This document shows, in pieces, positions 37,611-47,450 of a stretch of DNA of 64,000 nt (within the stretch, counting starts at the first letter, position 1; every line of letters starts with the position of its first letter). The stretch spans positions 1 through 64,000 of the forward strand of contig CACWVT010000002.1 of assembly GCA_902764345.1 (NCBI GenBank), read 5' to 3'. A program made the translations under genes and the position numbers. Origin of the DNA: an uncultured Ruminobacter sp. GTDB lineage: Bacteria; Pseudomonadota; Gammaproteobacteria; Enterobacterales; Succinivibrionaceae. The notes under the pieces are model-generated. The model was not told the DNA's origin, made no database searches, and saw only the letters and a program-made list of their open reading frames with translations.

Positions 37611-39362
37611 ATGGACCAGCTTAATCACATTATGTTGATCATAGGACTGCTGCTGTCATGCAGTATCTTTGCCAGCCGAATCTCTTCAATAATGGGGCTC
37701 CCAGTTCTGCTGCTGTTCCTTATTCTCGGCATGCTGTTCGGTGAAAACGGATTTCTCCTGGAAATCCAGTTCAGCAATTACAATCTGGCTTTCTACATTG
37801 CCAATCTGGCTCTTGCCGTAATCATATTTGACGGCGGATGTCAGACCAGTTACTTCACGTTTAAAACATCATCAAAGCCGGCAATAATACTGTCCACGTT
37901 CGGCGTACTGATAACCACTCTGATTGTCGGCGCACTCGTGTACTACATTTTCAAGATGAGTTTCTTTGAATCCCTGCTGGTGGGCTGCATGATAGGATCC
38001 ACCGACGCCGGTGCCGTATTCTCGCTGCTCGGCAGCAACGGTGTAAGCCTTAAGAACAAGGTTCAGGGGCCTCTTGAAATAGAATCAGCCACCAACGACC
38101 CTATGGCAATTTTTCTGACAATAACGGTCATCGAAATAATCAAGTCAGGAGTCAGCACTGCGGCAGGCGGTCCGGAAACCTTCACCATGTCGAACGCACT
38201 GCTGTTCTTCATGAAGCAGTTCTCCTTCGGCATCGTATTCGGCATACTATTCGGATATCTGGGCAGAATGCTACTTAACGCCATCAGCATCCCGAACGGC
38301 CTCTATTCGCTGCTGGTTCTCGGCGTCGCCTTTACCGGTTTTGCCATTACCTCAGCCATGGACGGTTCAGGCTTTCTGGCCATCTTTATCATCGGTATGA
38401 TTATAGGCAATACCACACTCAAGCAGTTACGGTACATCCGCCCGGTTCAGGACGGCCTTACATGGCTGTCTCAGATATGCCTCTTCCTGATGCTCGGCCT
38501 TCTCGTGGAACCACCTAATCTGCTGATACATGCCGTCGACGGTCTCATTGTGGCATGCATCATGGCGTTTCTTGCCAGACCTGTTGCGGTATTTCTCTGT
38601 CTGAAGCTCCTGTTCAAGTTCAGCACCAGGGAGCTGCTATTCATATCGTGGGTTGGTCTCAGGGGATCCGTTCCGATTGTACTTGCCATTTACCCTATCA
38701 TGAACGAAATTCCACATGCGGATCTCTTCTTCAACACCGCATTCGTCGTGGTAATATTCTCGCTGCTCGTTCAGGGAGCAACCATTCTGCCGGTTGCGAA
38801 ATTCTTTGATGTTTATGCCCCAAGCTCCACCGCTCCGGTCAGCAAGGGACAGATGGGTATCACGATTGATGATGATTATGAAATCTTCAATTATGAGATT
38901 AAGCACAAATCATGTCAGGATCAGCTGCTGAGTGAAATAAAGTTCCCTAACCGCACCATGGTGGTATCCGTCTTCAGAAAAAGTATGATTCTGCATCCCG
39001 TCAGCCGCATGAAACTTAAAAAGGGAGACATCATCTCCATCATCGGTCACTCTGATGATGAACTGCTCCTGAACACCATCTTTAACAGTGATACCCCTAT
39101 CAAGAAAGTACATTATCCGTACAGCGGAGACATACTGCTGTCCGGGGAAGCAGACATGACCGAAATTGCCGAAAAATACGGGCTGGTCATAACCTCAAAG
39201 GAACAGCTTCTGACACTCGGAGACTTTCTGTCCTACCATCTGGGAGGCATCCCGACCGTTGGAGACAGACTAACCGTCATAGACTGCCGCTTCACCATAT
39301 GCGAAGTATTCGGCTCCCAGATCATCAAGGTGGGTTTCGAAAAGCTTGAAAACAACATCTGA
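37611..39362 (+). CDS. nhaP2: K+/H+ antiporter of the NhaP2/CvrA type
   Basis: A 583-residue CPA1-family antiporter with about 12 membrane helices over residues 1-400, then a cytoplasmic TrkA-C-like domain (about 420-500) and a CorC_HlyC-like tail, as in E. coli CvrA/NhaP2. Conserved segments include GLPVLLLFLILGMLFGENG, FDGGCQTS with the exchange-site Asp region, and the GCMIGSTDAGAVFSLL loop. Inner membrane; it expels K+ (or Na+) in exchange for protons and helps volume and pH control. It is monocistronic. Confidence 0.93.
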   Translation: MDQLNHIMLIIGLLLSCSIFASRISSIMGLPVLLLFLILGMLFGENGFLLEIQFSNYNLAFYIANLALAVIIFDGGCQTSYFTFKTSSKPAIILSTFGVLITTLIVGALVYYIFKMSFFESLLVGCMIGSTDAGAVFSLLGSNGVSLKNKVQGPLEIESATNDPMAIFLTITVIEIIKSGVSTAAGGPETFTMSNALLFFMKQFSFGIVFGILFGYLGRMLLNAISIPNGLYSLLVLGVAFTGFAITSAMDGSGFLAIFIIGMIIGNTTLKQLRYIRPVQDGLTWLSQICLFLMLGLLVEPPNLLIHAVDGLIVACIMAFLARPVAVFLCLKLLFKFSTRELLFISWVGLRGSVPIVLAIYPIMNEIPHADLFFNTAFVVVIFSLLVQGATILPVAKFFDVYAPSSTAPVSKGQMGITIDDDYEIFNYEIKHKSCQDQLLSEIKFPNRTMVVSVFRKSMILHPVSRMKLKKGDIISIIGHSDDELLLNTIFNSDTPIKKVHYPYSGDILLSGEADMTEIAEKYGLVITSKEQLLTLGDFLSYHLGGIPTVGDRLTVIDCRFTICEVFGSQIIKVGFEKLENNI

Positions 39363-39991
39363 CGGAGGAAATTCCGGCTGTTCATGTTCCGAACTGCCGG
39401 TTCATTCCGCCGAAATATGCATGAATCAGGCTCCATTCATATTTGTTTTCCGTATGTTTACGCCTTTTTTGAAGACTTTTACGCAAAACTTTATTCTGAA
39501 ATTTTGACTGAATTCTTGATTAAACGAGTTTTTTATGACGTTTATGTGAAAATGTTTTCTCTATCCTGTAGAATGATATATGTATGTGTGTAAATATCAA
39601 ACGTGTGTTCTCGCTGTTCCGTTACACGGCTTAAAGCCGGTTATAAAAACGGCAGGCACAGAACTCTGACAGGATGTTTACGGGATATTGGTAAAAGAAT
39701 AAATTATTAAATAAAAAACCAATGGCTCATATGCCGGCTTAAGCATCTCCGGATGCACCGGATCGGAGACATAAGAATAAAAACCAGATCAGCAGTTGCG
39801 GGAAAATAAAACAATATAATTCACGGCATCGTCTCCGTCTTAGCACGGAAGTTACGATCGCCCGTTATTACCCGGACAGTCAGTTCCTGTTTTTTTTATT
39901 CCTCCGGCAGAATGCGGATCAAATCCGTCAGTCTCTCATATGTCCATGCAGCAGCCGTAAATCGGCAACCTAAGAATAAAAAGAGTTTAAT
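39363..39991. other. 629-bp intergenic region before the large Sel1 gene
   Basis: The first half is AT-rich with no convincing gene. A TCTCCG/CGGAGA dyad lies near 39750-39773, and a T8 run at about 39889-39896 follows a short ACAG/CTGT stem. These could be leader structures of the following gene. No RNA gene was recognised. Confidence 0.35.
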
Positions 39992-42900
39992 ATGAACAGA
40001 CGTCGCAACAAAGGCATCTCCAAACCGGCTCTTCTCATGGGAATTCTGGCAGTTTCCGCCAGCGTCGGCGTAGGCACCTACGCCGTAATGAAGGCCCAGA
40101 AGAGTCATGAAACCGAAAACGGTATTGAAAACATAGATCCAACTTCTCCGGTGTCAATCGCCGGAGCCCTGTACGGCTGTATTCTTTCCGACAGCTTTGA
40201 CGAAATGCCGTCGCTCATATCCATGCTCAAAACATATGAGGCTGAAAACCCGGACTCCTCCGGAGAACCTGAGGATCAGAACGACATCTACGCAGAGGAC
40301 GACAACCATGAATTTGGCGGTGATGACATGTTCAGGCCCGGTGAGATGGTTCAGGACACCGGAGTGGACATCAGCAAATACCTCTCAAACGCCGCAAACC
40401 AGAATATCAGGGACAAAGTAATCTATCTTTCCGAACAGCTCGATTCCAGCAAGCTCAGCCCGGAAACCTACAGCTTTTATCTGAACTCCCTCAGCAACAT
40501 CTTTGAGGTTTACAAACCAAAAACGGAAGAGGAACGGGTTCTGCGTGATTCCGTTGTGGCATATACTGTTTTCAAGAACAATCCTGACTATACCATTAAC
40601 GACATCCGTGCCATATTCGGTCCGTACGATGCCCTTAACGTCAGCCGTTTCCTCATAGGCTCAGGAGATTACGAGCGTATCTCAAGCTACGAACTGCGCC
40701 GTTTTATTACCGATGAATCCAAAAGCCTCATAGCCCTTCTGCCGACCAACCTTAACAGAAGCGTACAGCTTAACCTGTCCGCCTCTGACTTCGTGGGGTA
40801 TAACACCGACAGCCTCCGCGACGTAATCAGTCTGAAGGACAATCTGCCTGTTGTAATGGCGCACATTCCGATGATTAGGGAGGATGCTCCAAAGGAAAAT
40901 CATGAAAGCATAGAATCTCTGAAATCAGTCTTCGAGTCCTCCGTACGCGATTCTCTCGAATTTGCCGAAATGGGCAAAAAATATTACGAATGCGTGGCAA
41001 CCACAAGCGAACCGTTCTTCCTTACCGGCGTTGTCACTCCGGTCAGATATAAAAACGTGGCCTCTCTTGAGAAGATTCCTCTCCATACCTACAAAATGAA
41101 CATAACCAGAGAGCTTCCCGGATGTCCTGATCTCAAGAGCATATTCATCCTTGCTCCTGATCTCAAAGCCTATTCCGATCTGCTTAGTCGCGGAGCAAAG
41201 AAAATGAGCGATGAAGACCGCAACAATTACCACAAAGACATTTCACTCCTCGAAAGGATAAACAACAGCAGCGGAGATGAGATTACACTCACCCTTCTCG
41301 GATCAGACATTGCGGCCGTTGAAAATCATCTTGAGCAGAATCCTGAACAGGGTAAATTCGTAGGCAATACGGATCAGGGGATTCTCTACAACTTGAATCT
41401 GCCGTCAATGAAACTGCTGAAAACTCTTGAAATCAGCCCCGACTTAAAACCTATTTTCATGCCGGCAAAATTACTGACCACCAAGCGTATTCAGGCCATA
41501 AACAAACTGAAAATCATTGCCGATTTCAGAAGCGTTGAGGAAACGCTCAGCAGAATTAACTTCGGCATGATCGAGTACGAGCCATACAAGTTCATAAGCC
41601 AGCTGAAAAACGGAGCGACCGACGGTGACACAATGTATACGACCGAGACGGCAGAAGCGAAAAAGCCGTTATCTGACGATAGTTCCGTCAAACCGGCTTC
41701 GAGTGAACCCAGAACAGCCGAACAGACGGACATCACGGTTTCCGCAGATGCCGCACCGGTGACTCCGGACGTTCTTTCTGATGAAAACGAGCCTGATACC
41801 GCGGTAACCGTCATGACCGAAAATGACACCGTTCCGGAAAAGGATGAAACTCAGGTTCCTGCAGAAGCCGAACCTCATGACACCGCAATGGCCGAAACCA
41901 AAGAGGAAGAAGCACCTCACGTAATAATGGAAACAGCGGATGTTAAAACTCCGGAGCCGGGATCAGCCGAAGATCTGTCAAACAACACGATATCATCCGA
42001 AGCATCCTCAGTCGAAAAGCCGTCCGAATCAGTCCAGATCGCCGACATTCCGGCTGAAGACGAGAATCTCATTACTCCTGAAATGCTTCAGGAAAAGGAC
42101 ATTGCAACCCTTAAGGTTCTTATTGACGAAAAGAATGCAGACGCAATGTATGAACTTGCCGACCGCTATCTCAACGGCCACAACGGAGTTCGAAAGAACA
42201 CTGCCAAGGGGCTTGCCCTGCTGGAGGAAGCCTGCAATAACGACAACAGGAATGCCCAGTACGTTTACGGACAGCTTCTTCTGAATGATGCCAAGTCTTC
42301 AGCCTCCCAGAAGAGTCATGGAGCTGAATTAATCATAAAGGCTGCGGAATCAGGCCATCCTGACGCAATGTATCTTGCCGGCGTTCTTCTCTACAAGGGA
42401 GAATACGGCATTATCAGAAACCTTAACAAGGCCTTTGAATACTTCAGCATGGCTTCTGAACAGAACAATCAGAAAGCCACCTACATGATGGCCAAAATGT
42501 ATCTTAACGGTGAAGGTGTTAAGGAAAACAAACAGCGAGGTTTCAACCTGCTCATCCATACTGCAAGAAACAATCCTGATGCTGCGTTTGACCTTGCCAC
42601 GATCTTTGAAGGCGGAGTCATTGACGGCATAAAGGATGAACGTCAGGCTGCCGAGAATTTCGTATATGCGGCAAGAAAAGGCAACAGGAATGCCTACCGC
42701 AAGGCAGGTCTGTATCTCATAGGAACCAAAACCGGCACCAAGGAAGCACTGCGCTACCTTGAACAGTACCGCAACAGGAATGACAGGGAAGTTGATTCAG
42801 CCCTTCTCAATTATTACATCGCCACAAACAACCAGCGTGAAATAGCCGGACTCATTGCCGTTGCTCCGGCTGAAATACAGGAACAATATCCTGTGGAAAT

Positions 42901-44017
42901 GGGCATGCTTTATGAGAACGGCAACGGGGTTTCTCAGGACTACGTAAAGGCTGAGGAATATTACCGCAAGGGTACCGATATGAAAATTGCGGACGCCTTC
43001 TGTCATCTGGGTGATCTCTTCAACAACGGGCTCGGACGCACCAGGGATCTTCGTGCCGCTGTAGGCCAGTACACCCGCGGTGCCGACATGGGATCTGCAT
43101 CCTGTAAGGAAAAGCTTGCGGTAATCAAGGCCACCGAAACAAACTACCGCAACTACGGCGAAGCCCATTCTCTTATTACCGGAATACCGGAAATGAAAAG
43201 AAGCGATACCGGCAAGGCTGTTCTTGCGGCCATGTATCTGTACGGCAAGGGAGCACAGAAATCACCTTCCGAAGCCCTCAAGCTGCTTAGAACAATGAAG
43301 ACCGGCGGAGCTTCTGTAGTACGTTCCGTTTATGAATCAGGCAATTCCAAGGGCAGTCTGTGCACCAATCCGATTCTTGCAGGAGGCATCGGCGTTAAGA
43401 ACCGTAACTCAATTCAGCTGTCCATCGGACTTCTGAGCGACCTGTTCTTCATCAAGGACTACGCAGACAACAGCGGGACACTGAACTTCAGTGAAATTCT
43501 TTCAAAGGCGAAAAAGATCTGCAAGCATCCGGCAATCTCAATAATGTTCGATGCCACCGAACCCGGCAGAAAACCGGCGTCCGCAAATCCTACCGATCCG
43601 GAGGCCCAGTACCGGCTGGCAATGCATCTTTTCCGGGAAGGCAACTATGAGGAATCCTTCAAGTGGCTCAAACAGTCTGCCGATCAGGAGCATGTCAAGG
43701 CTCTTAACAATCTGGGCATCTACTATCTTTTCGGGATCGGTACGACTCAGAACAACCAGAAGGCACATGACACCATAATAAAGGCCGTAAGCCGCGGTAA
43801 TCCGAAGGCTCACTTTAATCTGGCAGCCCTTAAGATGTACGGCATAGGCTGTAACGCCGACACCAAAAAAGCCGTGGAAATTCTTCACACCGCAGCTAAA
43901 ATGGGAGACAGAGGAGCCTCTGTTCAGCTTACCTATAATTACCTTAACGGTGTGTGGGCTTCAGATAATGAGGACGAGGCATTTGTGGAGCTTCTGAATA
44001 TCCTGACGGACAAGTAA
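39992..44017 (+). CDS. Giant membrane-anchored Sel1-repeat protein
   Basis: A 1341-residue protein. Residues about 12-33 form a single N-terminal membrane helix (ALLMGILAVSASVGVGTYAV), so the rest is probably periplasmic. Residues about 40-545 form a soluble region I do not recognise. Residues about 550-690 are a low-complexity linker rich in Glu, Pro, Thr and Ala. Residues about 695-1341 hold Sel1/TPR-like repeats (ADRYLNGHNGVRKNTAKG, AKMYLNGEGVKENKQRG, LGIYYLFGIGTTQNNQKA). Sel1 arrays usually mediate protein-protein contacts. The gene is monocistronic with a weak ribosome-binding site; the function is unknown. Confidence 0.88.
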   Translation: MNRRRNKGISKPALLMGILAVSASVGVGTYAVMKAQKSHETENGIENIDPTSPVSIAGALYGCILSDSFDEMPSLISMLKTYEAENPDSSGEPEDQNDIYAEDDNHEFGGDDMFRPGEMVQDTGVDISKYLSNAANQNIRDKVIYLSEQLDSSKLSPETYSFYLNSLSNIFEVYKPKTEEERVLRDSVVAYTVFKNNPDYTINDIRAIFGPYDALNVSRFLIGSGDYERISSYELRRFITDESKSLIALLPTNLNRSVQLNLSASDFVGYNTDSLRDVISLKDNLPVVMAHIPMIREDAPKENHESIESLKSVFESSVRDSLEFAEMGKKYYECVATTSEPFFLTGVVTPVRYKNVASLEKIPLHTYKMNITRELPGCPDLKSIFILAPDLKAYSDLLSRGAKKMSDEDRNNYHKDISLLERINNSSGDEITLTLLGSDIAAVENHLEQNPEQGKFVGNTDQGILYNLNLPSMKLLKTLEISPDLKPIFMPAKLLTTKRIQAINKLKIIADFRSVEETLSRINFGMIEYEPYKFISQLKNGATDGDTMYTTETAEAKKPLSDDSSVKPASSEPRTAEQTDITVSADAAPVTPDVLSDENEPDTAVTVMTENDTVPEKDETQVPAEAEPHDTAMAETKEEEAPHVIMETADVKTPEPGSAEDLSNNTISSEASSVEKPSESVQIADIPAEDENLITPEMLQEKDIATLKVLIDEKNADAMYELADRYLNGHNGVRKNTAKGLALLEEACNNDNRNAQYVYGQLLLNDAKSSASQKSHGAELIIKAAESGHPDAMYLAGVLLYKGEYGIIRNLNKAFEYFSMASEQNNQKATYMMAKMYLNGEGVKENKQRGFNLLIHTARNNPDAAFDLATIFEGGVIDGIKDERQAAENFVYAARKGNRNAYRKAGLYLIGTKTGTKEALRYLEQYRNRNDREVDSALLNYYIATNNQREIAGLIAVAPAEIQEQYPVEMGMLYENGNGVSQDYVKAEEYYRKGTDMKIADAFCHLGDLFNNGLGRTRDLRAAVGQYTRGADMGSASCKEKLAVIKATETNYRNYGEAHSLITGIPEMKRSDTGKAVLAAMYLYGKGAQKSPSEALKLLRTMKTGGASVVRSVYESGNSKGSLCTNPILAGGIGVKNRNSIQLSIGLLSDLFFIKDYADNSGTLNFSEILSKAKKICKHPAISIMFDATEPGRKPASANPTDPEAQYRLAMHLFREGNYEESFKWLKQSADQEHVKALNNLGIYYLFGIGTTQNNQKAHDTIIKAVSRGNPKAHFNLAALKMYGIGCNADTKKAVEILHTAAKMGDRGASVQLTYNYLNGVWASDNEDEAFVELLNILTDK

Positions 44018-44030
44018 GCCCGCTGTTATT

Positions 44031-44093
44031 AACGGAACCCCGTCGCGGCTTCCCCGTTGCGGACGCCGATGCAGTAAGCAGGTTCCGTTTTTC
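44031..44093 (+). terminator. Possible terminator after the Sel1 gene
   Basis: A 9-bp stem AACGGAACC/GGTTCCGTT with a long 41-nt interior that may fold further, followed by TTTTC. Confidence 0.5.
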
Positions 44094-44227
44094 ACTGTCA
44101 GGCCTCTTTACGGAATATGTCGTCATCATTCTTTTTTTGCTGTTTTTTTGAGTCACTGACTGACGGCAGCCCCGCTGTTGCGGTATAATGTACGGCAGAG
44201 AAATGCAGAGCTTTCAGGACGGATTTT

Positions 44228-45214
44228 ATGAAGATTTCAGTTGCGATTATAACGGCCAACCCGGACAGAGAACAGTTAAGTGACTGTCTGCATTCCATCG
44301 TCAGCCAGAGAGTTATCAAGGCTGATGAAATCCGTATCTACGATTCCTGCGATGACAACTCGGTGTTCGGAATTGCCGAATCATACAGCGCCAGGGTCAT
44401 CAAGCTTCTGCCTAATGAAAATACCCGCGGAAACAAAATACAGATTAAGGATCCGGTCAAGTATTTCAGAACAGAGGTTGTCAAAAAAATAGTCAATGAA
44501 ACCGACGATGACAACATTCTCATTCTTCTGTCAGATGACTGCAGAATCGATCCAAGTGCCATAAGTGAGCTTTTCAGATACTTTCTGAAGTATCAGGATC
44601 TGGCTCTCATCTACGGCAGACAGATAGCAGATCCTGACTGTAATCATCTGACCAGATACGTCCATAACATATTCTTCCCGATTACCAGAAGAGACCTTCC
44701 CCTTTGGCATCTCATGAAGATTTACTGTTCATTCAACTTCGTGGCCTACAGGGTTAAGTTTATTAAGGAAGAAGGTGTCATGCCTTCAGAAGAGAGCAGT
44801 GAGGACATGTTCGACAACATCTACATGAGCGGCAAGCTGTCCGACAAGGGATACCGCACCATGTACAACCCGCTCGCCATATGCCACCGTAACCGCGAAC
44901 TGAATGTCTTTTACGTATACCAGTACACCAGAGGTCTCTTCAGATTTCTGAAGGCCAACGACTGGCTTACGGAAAAATGGTGGATACGTAAAACGGATCT
45001 GGAATCTTTCTTCATAAACTTCAAGGATTATATCAGAAACTACAGCTCAATCCCGTTCTCTTCATTCTACGCCACCGTCTGCTTTACCGCCGCCAAAATC
45101 GGCGAACTTCTGGCGGAAATAGACTACCAGCGTTCCCTGAAGCGTAAAACACTCAACAGCAAGGATCTGATTGCCACTACCCTGTTTGACAAGGAAAACA
45201 AGCTTTACAAATAG
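44228..45214 (+). CDS. Family 2 glycosyltransferase
   Basis: A 328-residue GT-A fold enzyme. The N-terminus ISVAIITANPDREQLSDCL, the nucleotide-binding segment ADEIRIYDSCDD and the DxD-like LLSDDCRIDPS are typical of GT2. A later EESSEDMFDN segment probably carries the catalytic acid. There are no membrane helices, so it is cytoplasmic or peripheral. An AGGA site precedes the ATG, and TATAAT lies at about 44183-44188. No polysaccharide cluster surrounds it, so the acceptor is unknown. Rhamnosyltransferase-like enzymes share these motifs. Confidence 0.87.
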   Translation: MKISVAIITANPDREQLSDCLHSIVSQRVIKADEIRIYDSCDDNSVFGIAESYSARVIKLLPNENTRGNKIQIKDPVKYFRTEVVKKIVNETDDDNILILLSDDCRIDPSAISELFRYFLKYQDLALIYGRQIADPDCNHLTRYVHNIFFPITRRDLPLWHLMKIYCSFNFVAYRVKFIKEEGVMPSEESSEDMFDNIYMSGKLSDKGYRTMYNPLAICHRNRELNVFYVYQYTRGLFRFLKANDWLTEKWWIRKTDLESFFINFKDYIRNYSSIPFSSFYATVCFTAAKIGELLAEIDYQRSLKRKTLNSKDLIATTLFDKENKLYK

Positions 45215-45270
45215 CATTCACGTCTATCCGTTTCACGCCTGCGGCAATTTCAGCCTCTGACCGAACCCTA

Positions 45271-45302
45271 CAAAAAAGCCCGACAGCAGATACTGTCGGG
45301 CT
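45271..45302 (-). terminator. Terminator of the fumarase gene
   Basis: A 10-bp stem AGCCCGACAG/CTGTCGGGCT with a 6-nt loop, followed on the minus strand by a run of Ts. Confidence 0.92.
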
Positions 45303-45365
45303 CTGTTCATGTGCCTGATTCGGTTATTCTGAAAACCGACTCAGGCACTCCTTGGACTTTCGGTA

Positions 45366-46892
45366 CTACTCAATGTACTTGAAATCAATCTGCTTGATCT
45401 TTTCCTTCCATTCTGCAGGACCGGTCAGGTGAATATTGTTACCCTGAGAGTCAACCGCTACGGTTACAGGCATGTCCTTAACTTCGAATTCATGGATTGC
45501 TTCCATGCCGAGTTCAGGGAATGCCACAACTCTGGCCTTCTTGATAGCCTTAGATACGAGGTAAGCGGCACCGCCGACAGCCATCAGGTACACTGCACCG
45601 TGCTTCTTGATTGAATCGGTAGCCTGCTGACCACGTTCTGACTTACCGATCATACCGATAAGGCCGGTTTCAGCCAGCATGGTTTCAACGAACTTGTCCA
45701 TACGGGTTGAAGTGGTTGGGCCTGCAGGTCCGATAACTTCGTCACGAACTGCAGGAACAGGTCCTACGTAGTAGATGAACTTACCCTTGAAATCAACGCC
45801 TTCTGGTAACGGCTTACCCTGAGCGATAAGATCGCAGATACGCTTGTGGGCAGCGTCACGGCCGGTAAGAATGGTACCGCTGATTAACAGGGTTTCACCG
45901 GTCTTCCAGGTGGCGATCTCTTCCTTGGTAATACCGTCCAGATTTACCCTTCTTGCACCGTCTGCGTTACCGAGTTCAATATCAGGCCATTCATCAAGTG
46001 AAGGAGGAACAAGATTTACAGGACCGGTACCGTCAAGTTCGAAATGAATGTGACGTGAAGCGGCACAGTTAGGGATAATGGCTACAGGCTTTGCAACCGC
46101 ATGGGTTGGATAGGTCTTAACCTTAACGTCAAGAACGGTGGTCATGCCGCCGAGGCCCTGAGCACCGATACCGAGCTTGTTGATGCGGTCATAAAGCTCA
46201 AGACGGAGTTTTTCTTCAGAAGTTTCAGCGCCCTTGGCAATAAGTTCTTCAATGTCGATAGGATCCATTAATGATTCCTTGGCAAGAACGGCAGCCTTTT
46301 CCATGGTACCGCCGACACCGACACCGAGAATTCCTGGAGGACACCAGCCGGCACCCATGTGAGGAAGCTGTTCAAGAACCCAGTCTTCAATTGAGTCAGA
46401 CGGATTAAGCATTACAAGCTTTGACTTGTTTTCAGATCCGCCGCCCTTGGAAGCGATGAGTATTTCAACCTTATCACCAGGAATGGTGGAAATATGGGTA
46501 ATTGCAGGAGTGTTGTCCTTGGTGTTTACACGGGCTCCGATAGGGTCAACCAGCACGCTCTTACGTAATGGATTTTCGGCACAGCAGTATGCTCTGCGGG
46601 TACCTTCGTTTACCATTTCCTCGATGGTCATGTCACCGTCAAAGGTAACATTCATGCCGAGACGTACGAAACAGGTAACAATACCGGTATCCTGACACAG
46701 AGGACGGTGTCCGATGGCGCACATCTTCGAATTAACGAGAATCTGGGCAATGGCATTCTTTGCCGCAGGATTCTGCTCTCTCTCATAAGCCTTTCTGAGA
46801 GATCTTACAAAGTCGATAGGATGATAATAAGAAATATACTGCAGGGCATCATAGATGGAATCTATGAAATCCTGCTGCTTGATTACGGTCAT
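45366..46892 (-). CDS. fumA: Class I fumarate hydratase (iron-sulphur)
   Basis: A 508-residue class I fumarase interconverting fumarate and malate. The N-terminal catalytic domain has the conserved cluster-ligand region HRPLCQDTG, the GGGSENKSKL segment and GVGGTMEKAA. The C-terminal beta domain follows with GPAGPTTSTRMDKF. Three Cys ligands for the [4Fe-4S] cluster are consistent with CQDTG, the NCAAS region and a third site. This oxygen-sensitive enzyme type suits anaerobic fumarate metabolism. A good AAGGAG site lies 6 bases before the ATG. It is monocistronic with its own promoter and terminator. FumA and FumB cannot be told apart here. Confidence 0.96.
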   Translation of the reverse strand: MTVIKQQDFIDSIYDALQYISYYHPIDFVRSLRKAYEREQNPAAKNAIAQILVNSKMCAIGHRPLCQDTGIVTCFVRLGMNVTFDGDMTIEEMVNEGTRRAYCCAENPLRKSVLVDPIGARVNTKDNTPAITHISTIPGDKVEILIASKGGGSENKSKLVMLNPSDSIEDWVLEQLPHMGAGWCPPGILGVGVGGTMEKAAVLAKESLMDPIDIEELIAKGAETSEEKLRLELYDRINKLGIGAQGLGGMTTVLDVKVKTYPTHAVAKPVAIIPNCAASRHIHFELDGTGPVNLVPPSLDEWPDIELGNADGARRVNLDGITKEEIATWKTGETLLISGTILTGRDAAHKRICDLIAQGKPLPEGVDFKGKFIYYVGPVPAVRDEVIGPAGPTTSTRMDKFVETMLAETGLIGMIGKSERGQQATDSIKKHGAVYLMAVGGAAYLVSKAIKKARVVAFPELGMEAIHEFEVKDMPVTVAVDSQGNNIHLTGPAEWKEKIKQIDFKYIE

Positions 46893-46961
46893 GCATGACT
46901 CCTTATCGGTCTAATGACAAAAAATTCAAGATAAAGGTTAGAAACTGATAATATTTGCCAC

Positions 46962-46991
46962 ATTATAGCACCTAGACGACAGTCAACTCAA
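46962..46991 (-). promoter_or_regulatory. Sigma-70 promoter of the fumarase gene
   Basis: On the minus strand TTGAGT (46991-46986), an 18-bp spacer and an extended -10 TGCTATAAT ending at 46962, about 70 bp before the start codon. Confidence 0.65.
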
Positions 46992-47380
46992 TCCAAAACC
47001 CCCCTGCCTTACAGCCAAAACCCTTAAAATATGCGGTATGTAGATATTTTTAAAAGACGTAAATGAATATTCATGCCGGAGATGATGAATCCGGATGAAA
47101 AAATAATGCAGAAGCTCTGACTCCTGCAATAAAAGCATAATCAGAAAAACCTCCGTTTAATGGAGAGGAAGCATGCAGACCTAAATATTCCAATGGTAAA
47201 ATATTGTCATCATCAGCTGAATCCGAACAGATATCCGACGTCAGGACTGTCCGTGACGGGTTTCACATCTTTTTTCATAATACAAATCAAATGTCCTTCC
47301 GAATGTTATGCAATAAGCATACATAACGCTAACAAATGTATATTACAAAATTCAGAATATATTCTTTTTTAATATTTATC

Positions 47381-47411
47381 TTGTTGATTTATAAAAGAAT
47401 TGTTATATAAT
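47381..47411 (+). promoter_or_regulatory. Candidate promoter of the Sel1-like secreted protein gene
   Basis: TTGTTG (47381-47386), a 17-bp spacer and TATATA/TATAAT overlapping at 47404-47411, about 40 bp before the start codon. Confidence 0.5.
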
Positions 47412-47450
47412 TGTTAACACAATGTTTTTACAAAAGAGATCCGTCTTCGC

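Larger units (their letters stand above)
46893..47450. other. Divergent region between fumarase and Sel1-like genes
   Basis: A 558-bp region with a fumarase promoter near its left end and a Sel1-like gene promoter near its right end. The middle is AT-rich without a convincing gene. Confidence 0.45.
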
